Source of the DNA: Candidula unifasciata
Taxonomy: Eukaryota; Mollusca; Gastropoda; Stylommatophora; Geomitridae
Direction of reading: 5' to 3'
DNA length: 64,000 bases
NCBI GenBank assembly: GCA_905116865.2
Contig: CAJHNH020008547.1
Location: 248,001 to 312,000 of the forward strand
The position numbers were made by a program, and so were the translations under genes. Below, piece by piece: positions 37,561 through 48,439 of the stretch. Each line of letters opens with the position of its first letter. The stretch's first letter is position 1. The notes beneath the pieces are model-generated. The model was not told where the DNA came from. It searched no databases and saw only the letters and a list, made by a program, of their open reading frames with translations.

Positions 37561-37699
37561 GATGTCGCAGTGACAAAGAATCAATAGGTTTGGTCATCAA
37601 AAGAATAGAATAAAAGCAGCCAGCTGTTACAAAGTGGATGACACAAGGAAGGGGTGTGAGCTTTTATCGATGTGCAGTGAGAATGATCTGTCGACAAAA

Positions 37700-37850
37700 A
37701 TGTGAGTGAAGGGAGTAAAAGAAACACAACAGAAACACAACATGACATTAACACAAGCTATACAACTAGCAAAAGATAGGAAACTACATCCAACTCCTCG
37801 CAGTGACACTTTATGGCATAGGCAAGACAAAAGAAGAAGAAGCAGTCACT
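37700..37850 (+). pseudogene. Possible LINE ORF2 C-terminal remnant
   Basis: The short frame MTLTQAIQLAKDRKLHPTPR followed by LWHRQDKRRRSS resembles the 'AxDRxxW...GQDKRRR' ends of some LINE ORFs, with a GAA-rich tail. Weak. Confidence 0.35.
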
Positions 37851-37899
37851 GCACAATGTGGGATATAACACAGTTTAAAGGATATTAGCACATTTATAT

Positions 37900-38640
37900 G
37901 TCATGTTAATGATCAGTTCGATATCAACATTAGCAGTATTGTTTTTATATCAATGTTAACACTGTTTATATAATGAATTAAAACAGTTTATATCACTTGT
38001 GCTGTAATCCAGGCAACATTCTGCAGAGACGTACAAGACATTATTCAGTTTATATCAATGTTAACACAGTTTATATCAATATTAGCACAGTTTATATCAA
38101 TGTTAACACAGTTTATATCAATGTTAACACAGTTTATATCAATATTAGCACAGTTTATTTAAACGTTAGTACAGTTTATTTCAATGTTAACAGTCTATAT
38201 CAATGTTAGCACAGTTTATATCAATATTAGCACAGTTTATATCACTGTTAACACAGTTTATATCAATGTTAGCACAGTTTATTTAAATGTTAGTACAGTT
38301 TTTTTCAATGTTAGCACAGAACCAATGCTAGTTTTACTACTATAATGAATCAATGTTAGTTTTACCACCATAATGAATCAATGTTAAATATTACCACTAC
38401 AATGAATTACCACAACAGTGAATCACAACTACAATAAATCAATTAGTATTACCACTAGAATGAATCAATGTTAATATCACTACTACAATAAATCAATGTT
38501 AACATCACTACTACAATGAATCAATGTTTATGTTACCACTATAATGAGTCAATGTTAAAATTACCACTACAATAAATTAATGTCAGTATTACCACTACAA
38601 TAAATTAATGTCAATATTACCACTACAATGAACCAAGATC
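37900..38640. repeat. 21-bp minisatellite followed by a degenerate repeat of about 30 bp
   Basis: 37900-38310: units of CAGTTTATATCAATGTTAAC A (21 bp), about 17 copies. 38320-38640: 'taccactacaatgaatcaat' units of about 30 bp, degenerate. Confidence 0.88.
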
Positions 38641-39104
38641 TTCAGGATGACAGGTAATCAATCATCTAGCCACTGCACAACCACAGCCCTCTTTACAGAT
38701 TTTTACTTGCCAGTAATCCAATAATTTAAAAAAAAAATTTTTAAACTAATGCCAAACTGTCTAGAGTGACATGAATGAGTTACTGTTGTGTTCTTCCTAT
38801 ATGGGCTACTGGGCAAACAACAAAATCAATAACAAGAGACCCCTAACAATTATTTCATAAAAGTAAAAAAATTATGTATTTGCTGAAATCAGAAGTGTTT
38901 GTCCAAAATGTCCAGATAGAGCCTTGTTGTAAACCCCAAAATAACATGCCAGCTCCCTTTCTAAGAAAGAATGAAGAAGAAGAAATTCAGCTTTCAGGAT
39001 TTGTGCAACTATATTTGTTATATTATTTAATTATTTAAGTAGCAAACAAATCGACAGCAGGGCATTGGGTTTTTGTTCACGGTGTCCAGAAGAGAGAGAA
39101 AAAT

Positions 39105-39375
39105 AAAAGGAGCCTTATCCACGCCTTCAGGTATACTGGTCACACAGGGCTAGAACTACATTTTATAGACCAATCAGCACTCCGTGGGTATTGTAGGCAA
39201 CATTATGCTGGCTGTCTTTACTTTCCAGGACTTTTTTTGGTAGGCATTGAAAGCCGGGTTGACCTAGGAGCCAAAGGTCATTTTTTCTTTAAAAGTGTGG
39301 CTCCAAAGGGATCTGAACCCATGAAATTTGACTTCACAAGCAAGCATCTAGCCACTACACCAGGGTGGCGCTTAC
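39105..39375 (-). mobile_element. tRNA-derived SINE, family A
   Basis: The minus-strand head has GGTGTAGTGGCTAGATGCTT (A-box region) and GGGTTCAGATCC (B-box region) at 39313-39370, about 40 bp apart. The body then runs to the 'ggcgtgga' end near 39115. It is the best-preserved tRNA-like head of the family in the window. Confidence 0.75.
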
Positions 39376-39537
39376 AAGAGAAAGAAGCATAACCTTTATC
39401 TCCAATGCCTGAAGCAGTAACAGAGGGAATGAAGAAGTTGTAGCAAACAACACACAATGTCTGACTAGCTATTACCTATGTGCAGAAATCAGTATGTTTA
39501 TGAGTTTGTTGACCATCTCAGGTTTAGTTAGGGCACA

Positions 39538-39655
39538 CTAAAGCACCCCAACAACACACACCCCAACAACACACACCCCAACAACACACACCCCAACAAC
39601 ACACCCCTCAACAACACACCCCCTAACAACACACACCCCAACAACACACCAGTCT
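39538..39655. repeat. 15-bp minisatellite
   Basis: About seven copies of AACAACACACACCCC with minor changes. Confidence 0.92.
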
Positions 39656-39813
39656 CCTACAAGAGATTTGTATATTTAACCCTGCAGATGTAGTACACCT
39701 AAGATACTGTTGTCATGGTAACTGTCTCTCTTGTATATCAGTTATCACCTTTAATGATCGGAAGAGATAACAAAAATCCAATATTTAAAAAAATTAAATG
39801 ACCTGGTACTAAC

Positions 39814-39959
39814 CTTATAGAAAAAATATTGCACAAGAACAGCAATGCGATTATAATACAGATGACCATGAAAGAGTAAGGCACGTCGCAGGAACTTGAA
39901 TTTCCCAAACGCATAGTCACTGTTTCGGACAGCTTGCCTCCCTTCTTTACCCATGATTC
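39814..39959 (-). CDS. ATP11-type flippase exon E9 (entry to TM5)
   Basis: Forty-eight codons after [22 protein letters not shown] then [18 protein letters not shown] and a hydrophobic run ending QYFFYK. 'GIxGxEGRQAxxNSDYA' and 'LLFVHGHxxYxRI' mark the region before TM5. The donor is GTTAGT in phase 0. In relatives a short exon, beginning N-(V/I)-C/A-F, follows directly; I could not find it. Confidence 0.96.
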
Positions 39960-40054
39960 CTATAAAACAATGCAAACCAATCATCATCAGTAAAAACCAA
40001 AGAATTTGCTTCCTACACAGACCCTAGCATTCTTGTGTGTGATGAATGTTGAGT

Positions 40055-42290
40055 GAAGAACTGACAGCACAGAATGTTTCCGTAAGTGCTTCATCAACTT
40101 CAGCAGCCAGCAAAGAGTTCCAGTTCTGCTGATATTAGTAGCAGTTTAATTATATATGTGTTTTGTATTTTCTTTGAGTGTAGAATGTTCACCAGAACCC
40201 CTGATCACTCCTAGCTGTACCATTCTATTCTCTGAGTGTAGAATGTTGACCAGATCCCCTGGTCACTCCTAGCTGTACCATTCTATTCTCTGAATGTAGA
40301 ATGTTGACCAGATCCCCTAGTCACTCCTAGCTGTACCATTATATTCTCTGAGAGCAGAATGTTGACCAGAACCCCTGGTCCCTCCTAGCTGTACCATTCT
40401 ATTCTTTGAGTTTAGAATGTTGACCAGATCCCCTGGTCCCTCCTAGCTGTACCATTCTATTCTCTGAATGTAGAATGTTGACCAGATCCCCTAGTCACTC
40501 CTAGCTGTACCATTATATTCTCTGAGAGCAGAATGTTGACCAGATCCCCTGGTCACTCCTAGCTGTACCATTCTATCCTGTCAGTGTAGAATGTTGACCA
40601 GATCCTCTGGTCCCTCCTAGCTGTACCATTCTATCCTTTGAGTGTAGAATGTTGACCAGATCCCCTGGTCCCTCCTAGCTGTACTATTCTATTCTTTGAG
40701 TGTAGAATGTTGACCAGAACCCCTGGTCCCTCCTAGCTGTACCATTCTATTCTTTGAGTTTAGAATGTTGACCAGATCCCCTGGTCCCTCCTAGCTGTAC
40801 CATTCTATCCTTTGAGTGTAGAATGTTGACCAGATCCCCTGGTCCCTCCTAGCTGCACTATTCTATTCTCTGAATGTAGAATGTTGACCAGATCCCCTGG
40901 TCCCTCCTAGCTGTACCATTCTATTCTTTGAGTGTAGAATGTTGACCAGATCCCCTGGTCACTCCTAGCTGTACCATTCTATCCTGTCAGTGTAGAATGT
41001 TGACCAGATCCTCTGGTCCCTCCTAGCTGTACCATTCTATCCTTTGAGTGTAGAATGTTGACCAGATCCCCTGGTCACTCCTAGCTGTACCATTCTATTC
41101 TCTGAGTGTAGAATGTTGACCAGATCCCCTGGTCCCTCCTAGCTGCACTATTCTATTCTCTGAATGTAGAATGTTGACCAGATCCCCTGGTCCCTCCTAG
41201 CTGTACCATTCTATTCTTTGAGTGTAGAATGTTGACCAGATCCCCTGGTCACTCCTAGCTGTACCATTCTATCCTGTCAGTGTAGAATGTTGACCAGATC
41301 CTCTGGTCCCTCCTAGCTGTACCATTCTATCCTTTGAGTGTAGAATGTTGACCAGATCCCCTGGTCCCTCCTAGCTGTACCATTCTATTCTTTGAGTGTA
41401 GAATGTTGACCAGATCCCCTGGTCACTCCTAGCTGTACCATTCTATCCTGTCAGTGTAGAATGTTGACCAGATCCTCTGGTCCCTCCTAGCTGTACCATT
41501 ATATCCTTTGAGTGTAGAATGTTGACCAGATCCCCTGGTCCCTCCCAGCTGTACCATTCTATTCTTTGAGTGTAGAATGTTGACCAGATCCCCTGGTCCC
41601 TCCTAGCTGTACCATTCTATTCTCTGAATGTAGAATGTTGACCAGATCCCCTGGTCACTCCTAGCTGTACCATTCTATTCTCTGAGTGTAGAATGTTGAC
41701 CAGATCCCCTGGTCCCTCCTAGCTGCACTATTCTATTCTCTGAATGTAGAATGTTGACCAGATCCCCTGGTCCCTCCTAGCTGTACCATTCTATTCTTTG
41801 AGTGTAGAATGTTGACCAGATCCCCTGGTCACTCCTAGCTGTACCACTCTATCCTTTGAGTGTAGAATGTTGAGCTCCTAGCTGTACTATTCTATCCTTT
41901 GAGTGTAGAATGTTGACCAGATCCCCTGGTCACTCCTAGATGTACCATTCTATTCTTTGAGTGTAGAATGTTGACCAGATCCCCTGGTCACTCCTAGATG
42001 TACCATTCTATTCTTTGAGTGTAGAATGTTGACCAGATCCCCTGGTCACTCCTAGATGTACCATTCTATTCTTTGAGTGTAGAATGTTGACCAGATCCTC
42101 TGGTCACTCCTAGATGTACCATTCTCTCCAGAACATAATGATTTTGCCTCCTTACTGTTCACTTGCTCCCCAAAGGGCCTTGACCACATCTAACATGTCA
42201 TGTATAAATTCACCACCTAGTGGTGCAGAACCAGCTAATCAATCTGCCTGTTCATCTCCCAACACTTATGCATGACCCAGACAAAAATAT
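40055..42290 (-). pseudogene. Retrotransposon C-terminal fragment split by an internal minisatellite
   Basis: The left edge (40080-40160, 'cttcagcagccagcaaagag' ) parallels 25070-25110. The right edge (42165-42275, 'aaagggccttgaccacatct', 'cagaaccagctaatcaatct', 'gcctgttcatctcccaacac') parallels 25260-25350. Together they are one copy of the RNase H-element tail, minus strand, with about 2 kb of tandem repeat in the middle. Confidence 0.8.
40160..42130. repeat. 58-bp minisatellite expanded from retrotransposon coding sequence
   Basis: About 34 copies of ACCATTCTATTCTCTGAGTG, then TAGAATGTTGACCAGATCCC, then CTGGTCACTCCTAGCTGT. The unit aligns with 25145-25205 of the retrotransposon tail ('gcatctgccagaacctctcg' then 'tcagtcccccc'). 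Runs of 3-5 units recur as blocks (for example the set with 'ctgtcagtgtag' and 'gatcctctgg' at 40560, 40980, 41275 and 41450). Confidence 0.95.
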
Positions 42291-43150
42291 CCAAATAAGG
42301 CTAACTACTTGGAACCTTGAAAGTGATGCTTGCTACTTGCATGCTGCATGAAGCAGGCCTGTCTCCACTTTCTTAAAAATATGCTTTGCTAGTGGGTTAC
42401 AATCACAACGCATGAATGGAGCTGGTTCTCAAACTGCTGTGACTTGCGTGATGTGACAATTTAGGCCAGTCCTAAAACAGATGCTGCCACTAGGGTGTGA
42501 AATGTTAGGCCTTCACTCTTTTGGGGATTGAACCCAGACCACTGTCTTTGCAGGCAAATATGTGACACAGTGCTTCTATTTGGAGCCTTACAAATTCTAC
42601 CATTATCTACCTCTATTTTATTAACTAATCTAGAATCTTCTTCTTCTTATTCTTCTGCATTTGCCATGAAAAGGGTGCCTGGCACGCTATTTAGAGGTTT
42701 ACAGCTAGGCTTTCTGTGCCTTTTGGCCCAACAGGTTCCATTTCAGCTAATTCCTAAGTGGTCGCCTTTTACAACTTGCTTGCTAGGAGATTATCCACAC
42801 CAAAATGGGGCCTTGGAATCCACACACGGAAATCTGGGATCTTATTTCATTAACAGATGTACAGGCTAGTATTGAAAAAGTTAATAAAACTAACTAGTTG
42901 GCTGCTGAATTCAGATTAACAGTCAATGGATGAATTTTGTGGTAACTATGGATTCATATTGTCAGGAAAGAGCAAAATGCTGTAAATGTGTATTATTTAG
43001 GTACTTTAATTGAAATTAATATAGTAACCTTCCCCATTAACTGATTCAGTTCTAAAAGGAGACAACCAAAACAAAAACTAAGAGAAGAAAAGACAGAAGG
43101 ATGTTTTAACAGTGTCAAGAAAATGCAACAGAACAATTACAAATTACTAC

Positions 43151-43253
43151 CTAACCCAACATCAGCCTCCTGAATCATGCTGACATCATTGGCTCCATCT
43201 CCAATGGCTGCTGTTACAGGTCTTTCTGGTGAATTTTTAATCATAGCAACCAC
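43151..43253 (-). CDS. ATP11-type flippase exon E8 (GDGxND hinge)
   Basis: Thirty-four codons plus one base: [20 protein letters not shown] then [14 protein letters not shown]. '[11 protein letters not shown]' is the hinge motif with the Mg2+-coordinating aspartates. Acceptor CCTCAG, donor GTAGTA. The trailing G joins GA of E9 to give Gly. Confidence 0.97.
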
Positions 43254-43324
43254 CTGAGGACAGAATGTATCACATCTATGATGAAAAGTCGTACCATTTT
43301 GTGAAACAATCTACAGTTGAACAG

Positions 43325-43500
43325 CGGCTGGCTGAATGGTTAAGAACACTGGGCTCTGATGCTGGAGACCCAGGTTCAAATTCTTGGTAAGGTTATGAGT
43401 TTTTCTGTTGGGGAAAACCTAATCTTCACAGTCCTTGGCTACAGCTCTACCCACGCAGCCATTATTTCTCACTGCCTACGCTACACAAATGGTAAATACA
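43325..43500 (+). mobile_element. tRNA-derived SINE
   Basis: TGGCTGAATGGTTAAGAACA matches a tRNA-Ser/Leu-type A-box arm and CCAGGTTCAAATTCTTGG a B box, about 40 bp apart. The tRNA-like part cannot fold as an intact tRNA 3' half, and about 100 bp of unrelated body follows. Called as a SINE, not a tRNA gene. Confidence 0.65.
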
Positions 43501-43884
43501 GGCGGTAATGGCAGTTTTTTCAAATCAACAGTCTGGCAAAATTCTGAATATTAAATGGCTACAATGATTCTTTGCTGAAGTCTGCTGACACTTTTGAGAA
43601 GTTATTATTGTCACTTCAACTCAGTCTATCATAGCATCTTTATACTTTAGAATAACAATCTCTGGGTTTCATCATCATCATCTGCCATGTCAATGAGCAT
43701 TGGCTGTCATGATTCACCACCTCACAGGATTGATAGAACCATGAATCAGATTAGGACTCTTGTCCCTCTCAGTTTGCAAGCCATCAAGGCACTTATCACT
43801 TTGCTGTCTCCTTGCTCTCTTTTCATCAATACTGCAAGCTTCACAAACTTTTCAAGTCTGTTCTTTCTCATAACATGTGCCCAC

Positions 43885-44145
43885 TGACTGTCTAATCACT
43901 GTCATGGTGAAGCTTCAATGTGCAGGACACTGTCTAATCACTGTCATGGTGAAGCTTCAATGTGCAGGACACTGTCTAATCACTGTCACGGTGAAGCTTC
44001 AATGTGCAGGACACTGTCTAATCACTGTCATGGTGAAGCTTCAATGTGCAGGACACTGTCTAATCACTGTCATGGTGAAGCTTCAATGTGCAGGACACTG
44101 TCTAATCACTGTCATGGTGAAGCTTCAATGTGCAGGACAGTTAGA
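43885..44145. repeat. 42-bp minisatellite
   Basis: Six nearly identical copies of CACTGTCTAATCACTGTCAT plus GGTGAAGCTTCAATGTGCAGGA. One copy has CACGG for CATGG. All three plus frames stay open in part because 42 is divisible by three. Confidence 0.96.
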
Positions 44146-44734
44146 GGAAGAGAAGCAGGGAGATACCAAGAATGTATTAGATGGTTTGGCATGTGACCTG
44201 TAGGAATTTCTATTTTTTTTTTTTTTAAATGTACTGGTAAGACACCAGACAGAAGGATGTCAAATGACATGATATGAAACACCACAGAGAATGAACTATA
44301 AGAAGATATTTGGAATGACAATTAACTGTAACATTCTTCCGCAGACGTTTATAGACTATTTTTGTTGCAGTCTTATTAACTTCTAAAAGGGTCTTTAAAT
44401 GCAAATAACTGATTATATCAAATGACAACAAAAAGGTTGGAAGGGAAGGGAGGCAAAGGGAGACTATAAAAGATAAAATTGGTTTTCACTTCATTTCGTA
44501 AAGGAACACCTGTATTACATCATATCATATCTAAATTGTAATCATATCTATATTTTAACATAATACCTAAATTTCAACAATATGTCTATGTTTCAATGTC
44601 ACATCTACATTTCGACATCAGGTCTATATTTTGAAGGCAAGCTTATATTTTAACGTTATGTCTACATTTTAACCTCACATCTATATTTGAACATTACGTC
44701 TATATTGTAACAAAACGGGACATCCCCCTATTTT

Positions 44735-45090
44735 GAGCTGAAAATGGGTGGACAAGAAGAATACTGCAAATATACTGGGTGGACAAGAAAAATATTATGA
44801 ATATACTGGGTGGACAAGAAAAATATTGTGAATATACTGGGTGGACAAGAAAAATATTGTGAATATACTGGGTGGACAAGAAAAATATTGTGAATATACT
44901 TGGTGGACAAGAAAAATATTGTGAATATACTTGGTGGACAAAGGTAATATTGCGAATATACTTGGAGGACAAGAAGAATATTGCAAAATTTACTGAGTGG
45001 ACAAGAAAAATATTGTGAATATACTGGTGGACAAAAATAATACTGCAAAAATACTGGGTGGACAAGAGGAATACTGCGAATATACTCATT
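44735..45090. repeat. 31-bp minisatellite
   Basis: About 11 copies of ATACTGGGTGGACAAGAAAA plus ATATTGTGAAT. The period is not divisible by three, yet all minus frames stay open because the unit lacks stops in that orientation. Confidence 0.93.
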
Positions 45091-45544
45091 CCTAGAGTTT
45101 TTGTGGTGAGTACTCAGGGGATGGGTGGGAATACATAGAAAAAAAAATGGGAAAGTCAGAGTTAAAATGGAACATATCGTTAGCCTGGGTCGGTGATGTC
45201 ACATCAAGCTGATTATGTCAGCGACTTGGCCTATCTGGAAAAGGCGTTAAATACAACCTGGAACAATGAAGTTGATTCTCTCTACCTGTAACCCTGAACT
45301 CTTTCAGACCAAACAACTCCTGATAAATTTCCTAGTGTTTTAAAAGAGACTAAGATAAGCTTGCTTTCCTTTATCACAAACAGATATTATATTAACCCTC
45401 TAATGTGAATTATTTTAGTTCAATTACTTCCTCCCCACAGCGTCTCTAATCAAATTCTTTCTTCAGACCTAAGTATGTGTTTCGTCTGAGCTCAGCTCCT
45501 TGGATAGAAGGAGTCGAAGCAACAGCTGCTTGCAGTAGAAAGAG

Positions 45545-45880
45545 TTAAACACCTAAACTGGAAGCAACTGGCAGTACACAAAACAGGAGACTGGACAGAC
45601 ATGGCAGTACACAAAACAGGAGACTGGACAGAGGTGGCAGTACAGGAAACAGGAGACTGGACAGACATGGCAGCACAGGAAACAGGAGACTGGACAGACA
45701 TGGCAGCACAGGAAACAGGAGACTGGACAGACATGGCAGCACAGGAAACAGGAGAATAGACAGACATGGCAGCACAGGAAACAGGAGACTGGATAGACAT
45801 GGCAGCACAGGAAACAGGAGACTGGACAGACATGGCAGTACACAAATTAGCAGACTGGACAGACATAAGACGAACACCAT
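45545..45880. repeat. 33-bp minisatellite
   Basis: Ten copies of ACAGGAAACAGGAGACTGGA plus CAGACATGGCAGC, less than 100 bp from exon E7. The long Cys- and Ser-rich minus frames are repeat artefacts. Confidence 0.94.
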
Positions 45881-45966
45881 ATGGCATGGGCTAGAAAATG
45901 AAAATAATAAAAACAACCAATAAACCAACAGAACTGAAAAGTCTAGACAACATGCATGCTGCCTAC

Positions 45967-46123
45967 TTCTGCTTTCTGTATTGGGGACATTCTACAGCAA
46001 AGCACAGTTGCACATCTAGAACACAGCTGACGCAGCATCTCCTTGTAACTCTTCATTGCATAGGCAAGACTCTGGCCATCAATAATTAGCGCAAAGTCCA
46101 CACTTTGACCTGGAGTGCTGGTT
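45967..46123 (-). CDS. ATP11-type flippase exon E7 (phosphorylation domain)
   Basis: Fifty-two codons after the leading A. It encodes [20 protein letters not shown] and on to [15 protein letters not shown]. 'LIIDGQSL' and '[12 protein letters not shown]' are ATP11-type blocks. Acceptor TGTCAAG and donor GTAGGC are inferred from phase with E6 and E8. A second AG 20 bp further in would break the frame. Confidence 0.92.
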
Positions 46124-46574
46124 CTTGACAAATGAATGGACAATAATTTTTCAGATCAAAATTGTAGTTATAGAGTGAAACAATGAAGGTAGCAACAGTG
46201 ATATACACCATTTTCACTTTAAAACTGGACTATTTTCAAACCATCTGGAAATTTTTTCAAACCACCCAGGAATTTTTTTTAATCAAACTGGATGATCTTC
46301 AAACCAACTAAAATGTTTTTAAAACCAAACTAGATGTTTTTCAAACTAATTTGGACATTTAAAAAATTAAACTGAATTATTTTTCAAACCATGTTTTTTA
46401 AATCAAATTGAATATTTTTCAAATCAAACTCAGCATAATTTGTTTTAACACCAAAATTCATGGACATGCTGGAACTCTTGAGAAGCTCTAGACCAAAAAT
46501 TACCAAATTCCTTCTAGAAAGTTCTTCAACAATGTCTATAGGTAGGCAAATATGGCAAACAGATGAGCAAATGG

Positions 46575-46945
46575 GAATTTAGAAGAAATGTACACAACAC
46601 TTTTGTGGATTTTAAAAAGGCATATGAGAGTGTTTTTAAAAAACAGTCTATGGAATGCTATGAAGGACTTTGGGATACCAAAGAAGTTAATCACCATGAC
46701 CAAACAATGTATGGAAGACACTTATAATACAGTAACATTCAAAGGTAGCAAATCTGACCCTTTTCAAATAACATATGGTATAAAGCAAGGTGATGCTTTG
46801 TCACAATTCTTTTCAACTTGGCCAGGAGAAAATTATAAGACAATTGAAAGATGAGTGTACTATAGGAGAATCTACAAGAATACTTGGATATGCAGATGAC
46901 GCTGATATTATTGGAGAACATGAACAAGAGACTGTAAAAACACAT
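46575..46945 (+). pseudogene. Reverse transcriptase fragment inside the foldback-like element
   Basis: Reads NSLWNAMKDFGIPKKLITMT, FQITYGIKQGDALSQ and then, one frame away, TRILGYADDADIIGE. These are RT motifs with the YADD catalytic pair. The frame break lies near 46810. The 3' side is cut off by the SINE at 46948. Confidence 0.85.
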
Positions 46946-46947
46946 GT

Positions 46948-47150
46948 GGTTCACCCAGCCTCTAGGAAATGGGTACCAGAGATGACACTCTGGGGTAAAC
47001 GGAGGAACGTCGGTGCAGCTACGGAGTTACGCGCAGATGGCGACACAGGCGGACAGTTTCTTATCAGCTGTCTGTACTGGTGACAGAGCACTTATGGTTT
47101 ATAACCGTGTGCAATGACGCTGGTTTACATCTTCTGACTTTACCTTTTTT
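46948..47150 (+). mobile_element. SINE, family C, lacking its head
   Basis: 46948-47123 matches the reverse of 2163-2340 almost throughout ('ctctaggaaatgggtaccag', 'gacacaggcggacag', 'gtgcaatgacgctgg'). It ends in a T-rich tail as the other copy does. The tRNA-like head is absent, so the insertion is truncated. Confidence 0.8.
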
Positions 47151-47544
47151 TTTTCATCTTACTCCTAAATGCTAAACCTGGTGGAAAATGTGTTCTCAAA
47201 ATCTGATTGTAACTCTATTATCACTTGCTTTTTTTTTTTAAAAAACTGCTTATGTGTTAAGTCAAAATGCGCCAACCTGTTGATTAATAAGTATTAATTG
47301 TTGGGTTTAAATAAATCTGTGTCAATTCTGCTTTGAAAAATGTCCTGAGTGATTAGAAAATAATCTGGTTTGGTTTGAAAATGTCCTTTGTGGTTTAAAA
47401 ATCATCTAGTTTGATTTTTAAAATGTCCTAGGTAGTTTGAAAATTGTCCTGATTGATTTGAAAAATGTCCAGTTTAAAGTGAAAATGGTTTGTATATAAT
47501 TACCATCAACAAGTGCCATGAAAAGCTGAAGTTTCACAGTCAGT

Positions 47545-47725
47545 GGTTAGATGCTTGCCTGTTGGCCCAATTTGGGTAAAGGTTGCAATGCGGGCAATTT
47601 TTTTAAAGGATGACCTTCACTCTTAGGCTGATCCAGCTGGAAATGGGTTCTAGGTAATATTCTGGGAAGTAAAGGTGGCCACTGTAATGTCGACCATATC
47701 AAGCATCAAATACAGAGTCTATAAA
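47545..47725 (+). mobile_element. tRNA-derived SINE, family A
   Basis: Begins with AGTGGTTAGATGCTTGCCTG (A-box-like) and runs through 'ggtaatattctgggaagtaa' and 'agtctataaaatata'. It is the same family as 39105-39375 on the other strand. Confidence 0.65.
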
Positions 47726-47799
47726 ATATATGGGTCTTGTATCATGTGTCCAATGTGCCACTGGTATAAGCGGGAATTTACCCAGACAAAATAAACATA

Positions 47800-48190
47800 A
47801 ATGTTTTCAGGATTTTGATTCTGAGTTGTCTGCTGACATTCCACCATCAGCTCATTATGCTGTTTAACATGAGCATTGCTAAAGTAAGTCTTTTTTATTT
47901 CCTGTGAGCAATCTCTATTGTTGTTAATTACTGAGCCAACATATCTAAAGTCTGTGAAAAACATTTTTTTTTAATCATTAACTGTGATTTTTGGCAGGTG
48001 AAACCAGAAAAACCTTCATGGCAACTTATGGATGTCAGTCATGGACTGTCAGTCTTTAAAGAAGAAAATCAGAGATTTTGAACAGAAATGCTACAGAAAG
48101 GTTCTCAGAATACCCTGGACCAAGAAGAAAACCATCGACATACTGCATGAGCTAAACATCAAGAAGAACAGGCTTGTAAACAGCATCCTC
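47800..48190 (+). pseudogene. Degraded non-LTR retrotransposon remnants (both strands)
   Basis: 48000-48190 (plus) reads, over several frames, MATYGCQSW, 'CYRKVLRIPWTKKK' and 'ELNIKKNRL'-like words, the segment after the RT of LINE ORF2. 47800-47964 (minus) reads FRYVGSVINNNRDCSQEIKK, also a post-RT motif. Two fragments of the same kind of element therefore face each other. Confidence 0.6.
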
Positions 48191-48439
48191 ATCTGAAAGG
48201 TGGGGTATTTTAGACAAGACAAGCGCCAGGTTGGTCTGGAGATAACTGTGATGGAGGGTACAGTTTTGGTGAAGGTGAATCAAGGACAGTGATGATACCA
48301 GAACATACAAGCACTGATGACAACAGAGGATACTTATATTTGTATACACAGAAACAACAATAGATATGCAAATACAGAAACAGAAATAGAAGATGTGTGT
48401 GTGTGTGCAATGATAGTACTCACACAAAGAAATAGCTGA

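Larger units (their letters stand above)
46201..47498. mobile_element. Foldback-like element with long inverted repeats built of short tandem units
   Basis: Left arm 46201-46440 consists of degenerate units such as TTTTCAAACCAAACTGGAT. Right arm 47325-47498 carries the same units in reverse complement. The outer ends match as inverted repeats: 'ccattttcactttaaaactg' at 46208 and the complement of 'agtttaaagtgaaaatggt' at 47471. The interior holds a retrotransposon fragment and a SINE. Arms made of tandem repeats are the hallmark of foldback elements. I could not identify a target-site duplication. Confidence 0.65.

Noticed and set aside
39395..39450. Candidate for the missing E9-E10 exon (minus: VVCYNFFIPSVTASG)
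   Set aside because: Vaguely membrane-like, but has no acceptor before it, does not match the conserved FSQQ end and is followed by no donor.
42528..42869. 113-residue plus-strand frame as a gene
   Set aside because: No family features; contains a GAA/TTC-rich stretch typical of reversed retroelement tails.
43325..43400. Functional tRNA gene
   Set aside because: A and B boxes are present, but the cloverleaf cannot be completed and unrelated SINE body follows.
45492..45928. Overlapping frames of 127-131 residues rich in Ser/Cys
   Set aside because: Frames of the 33-bp minisatellite next to exon E7; no conserved start or splice support.
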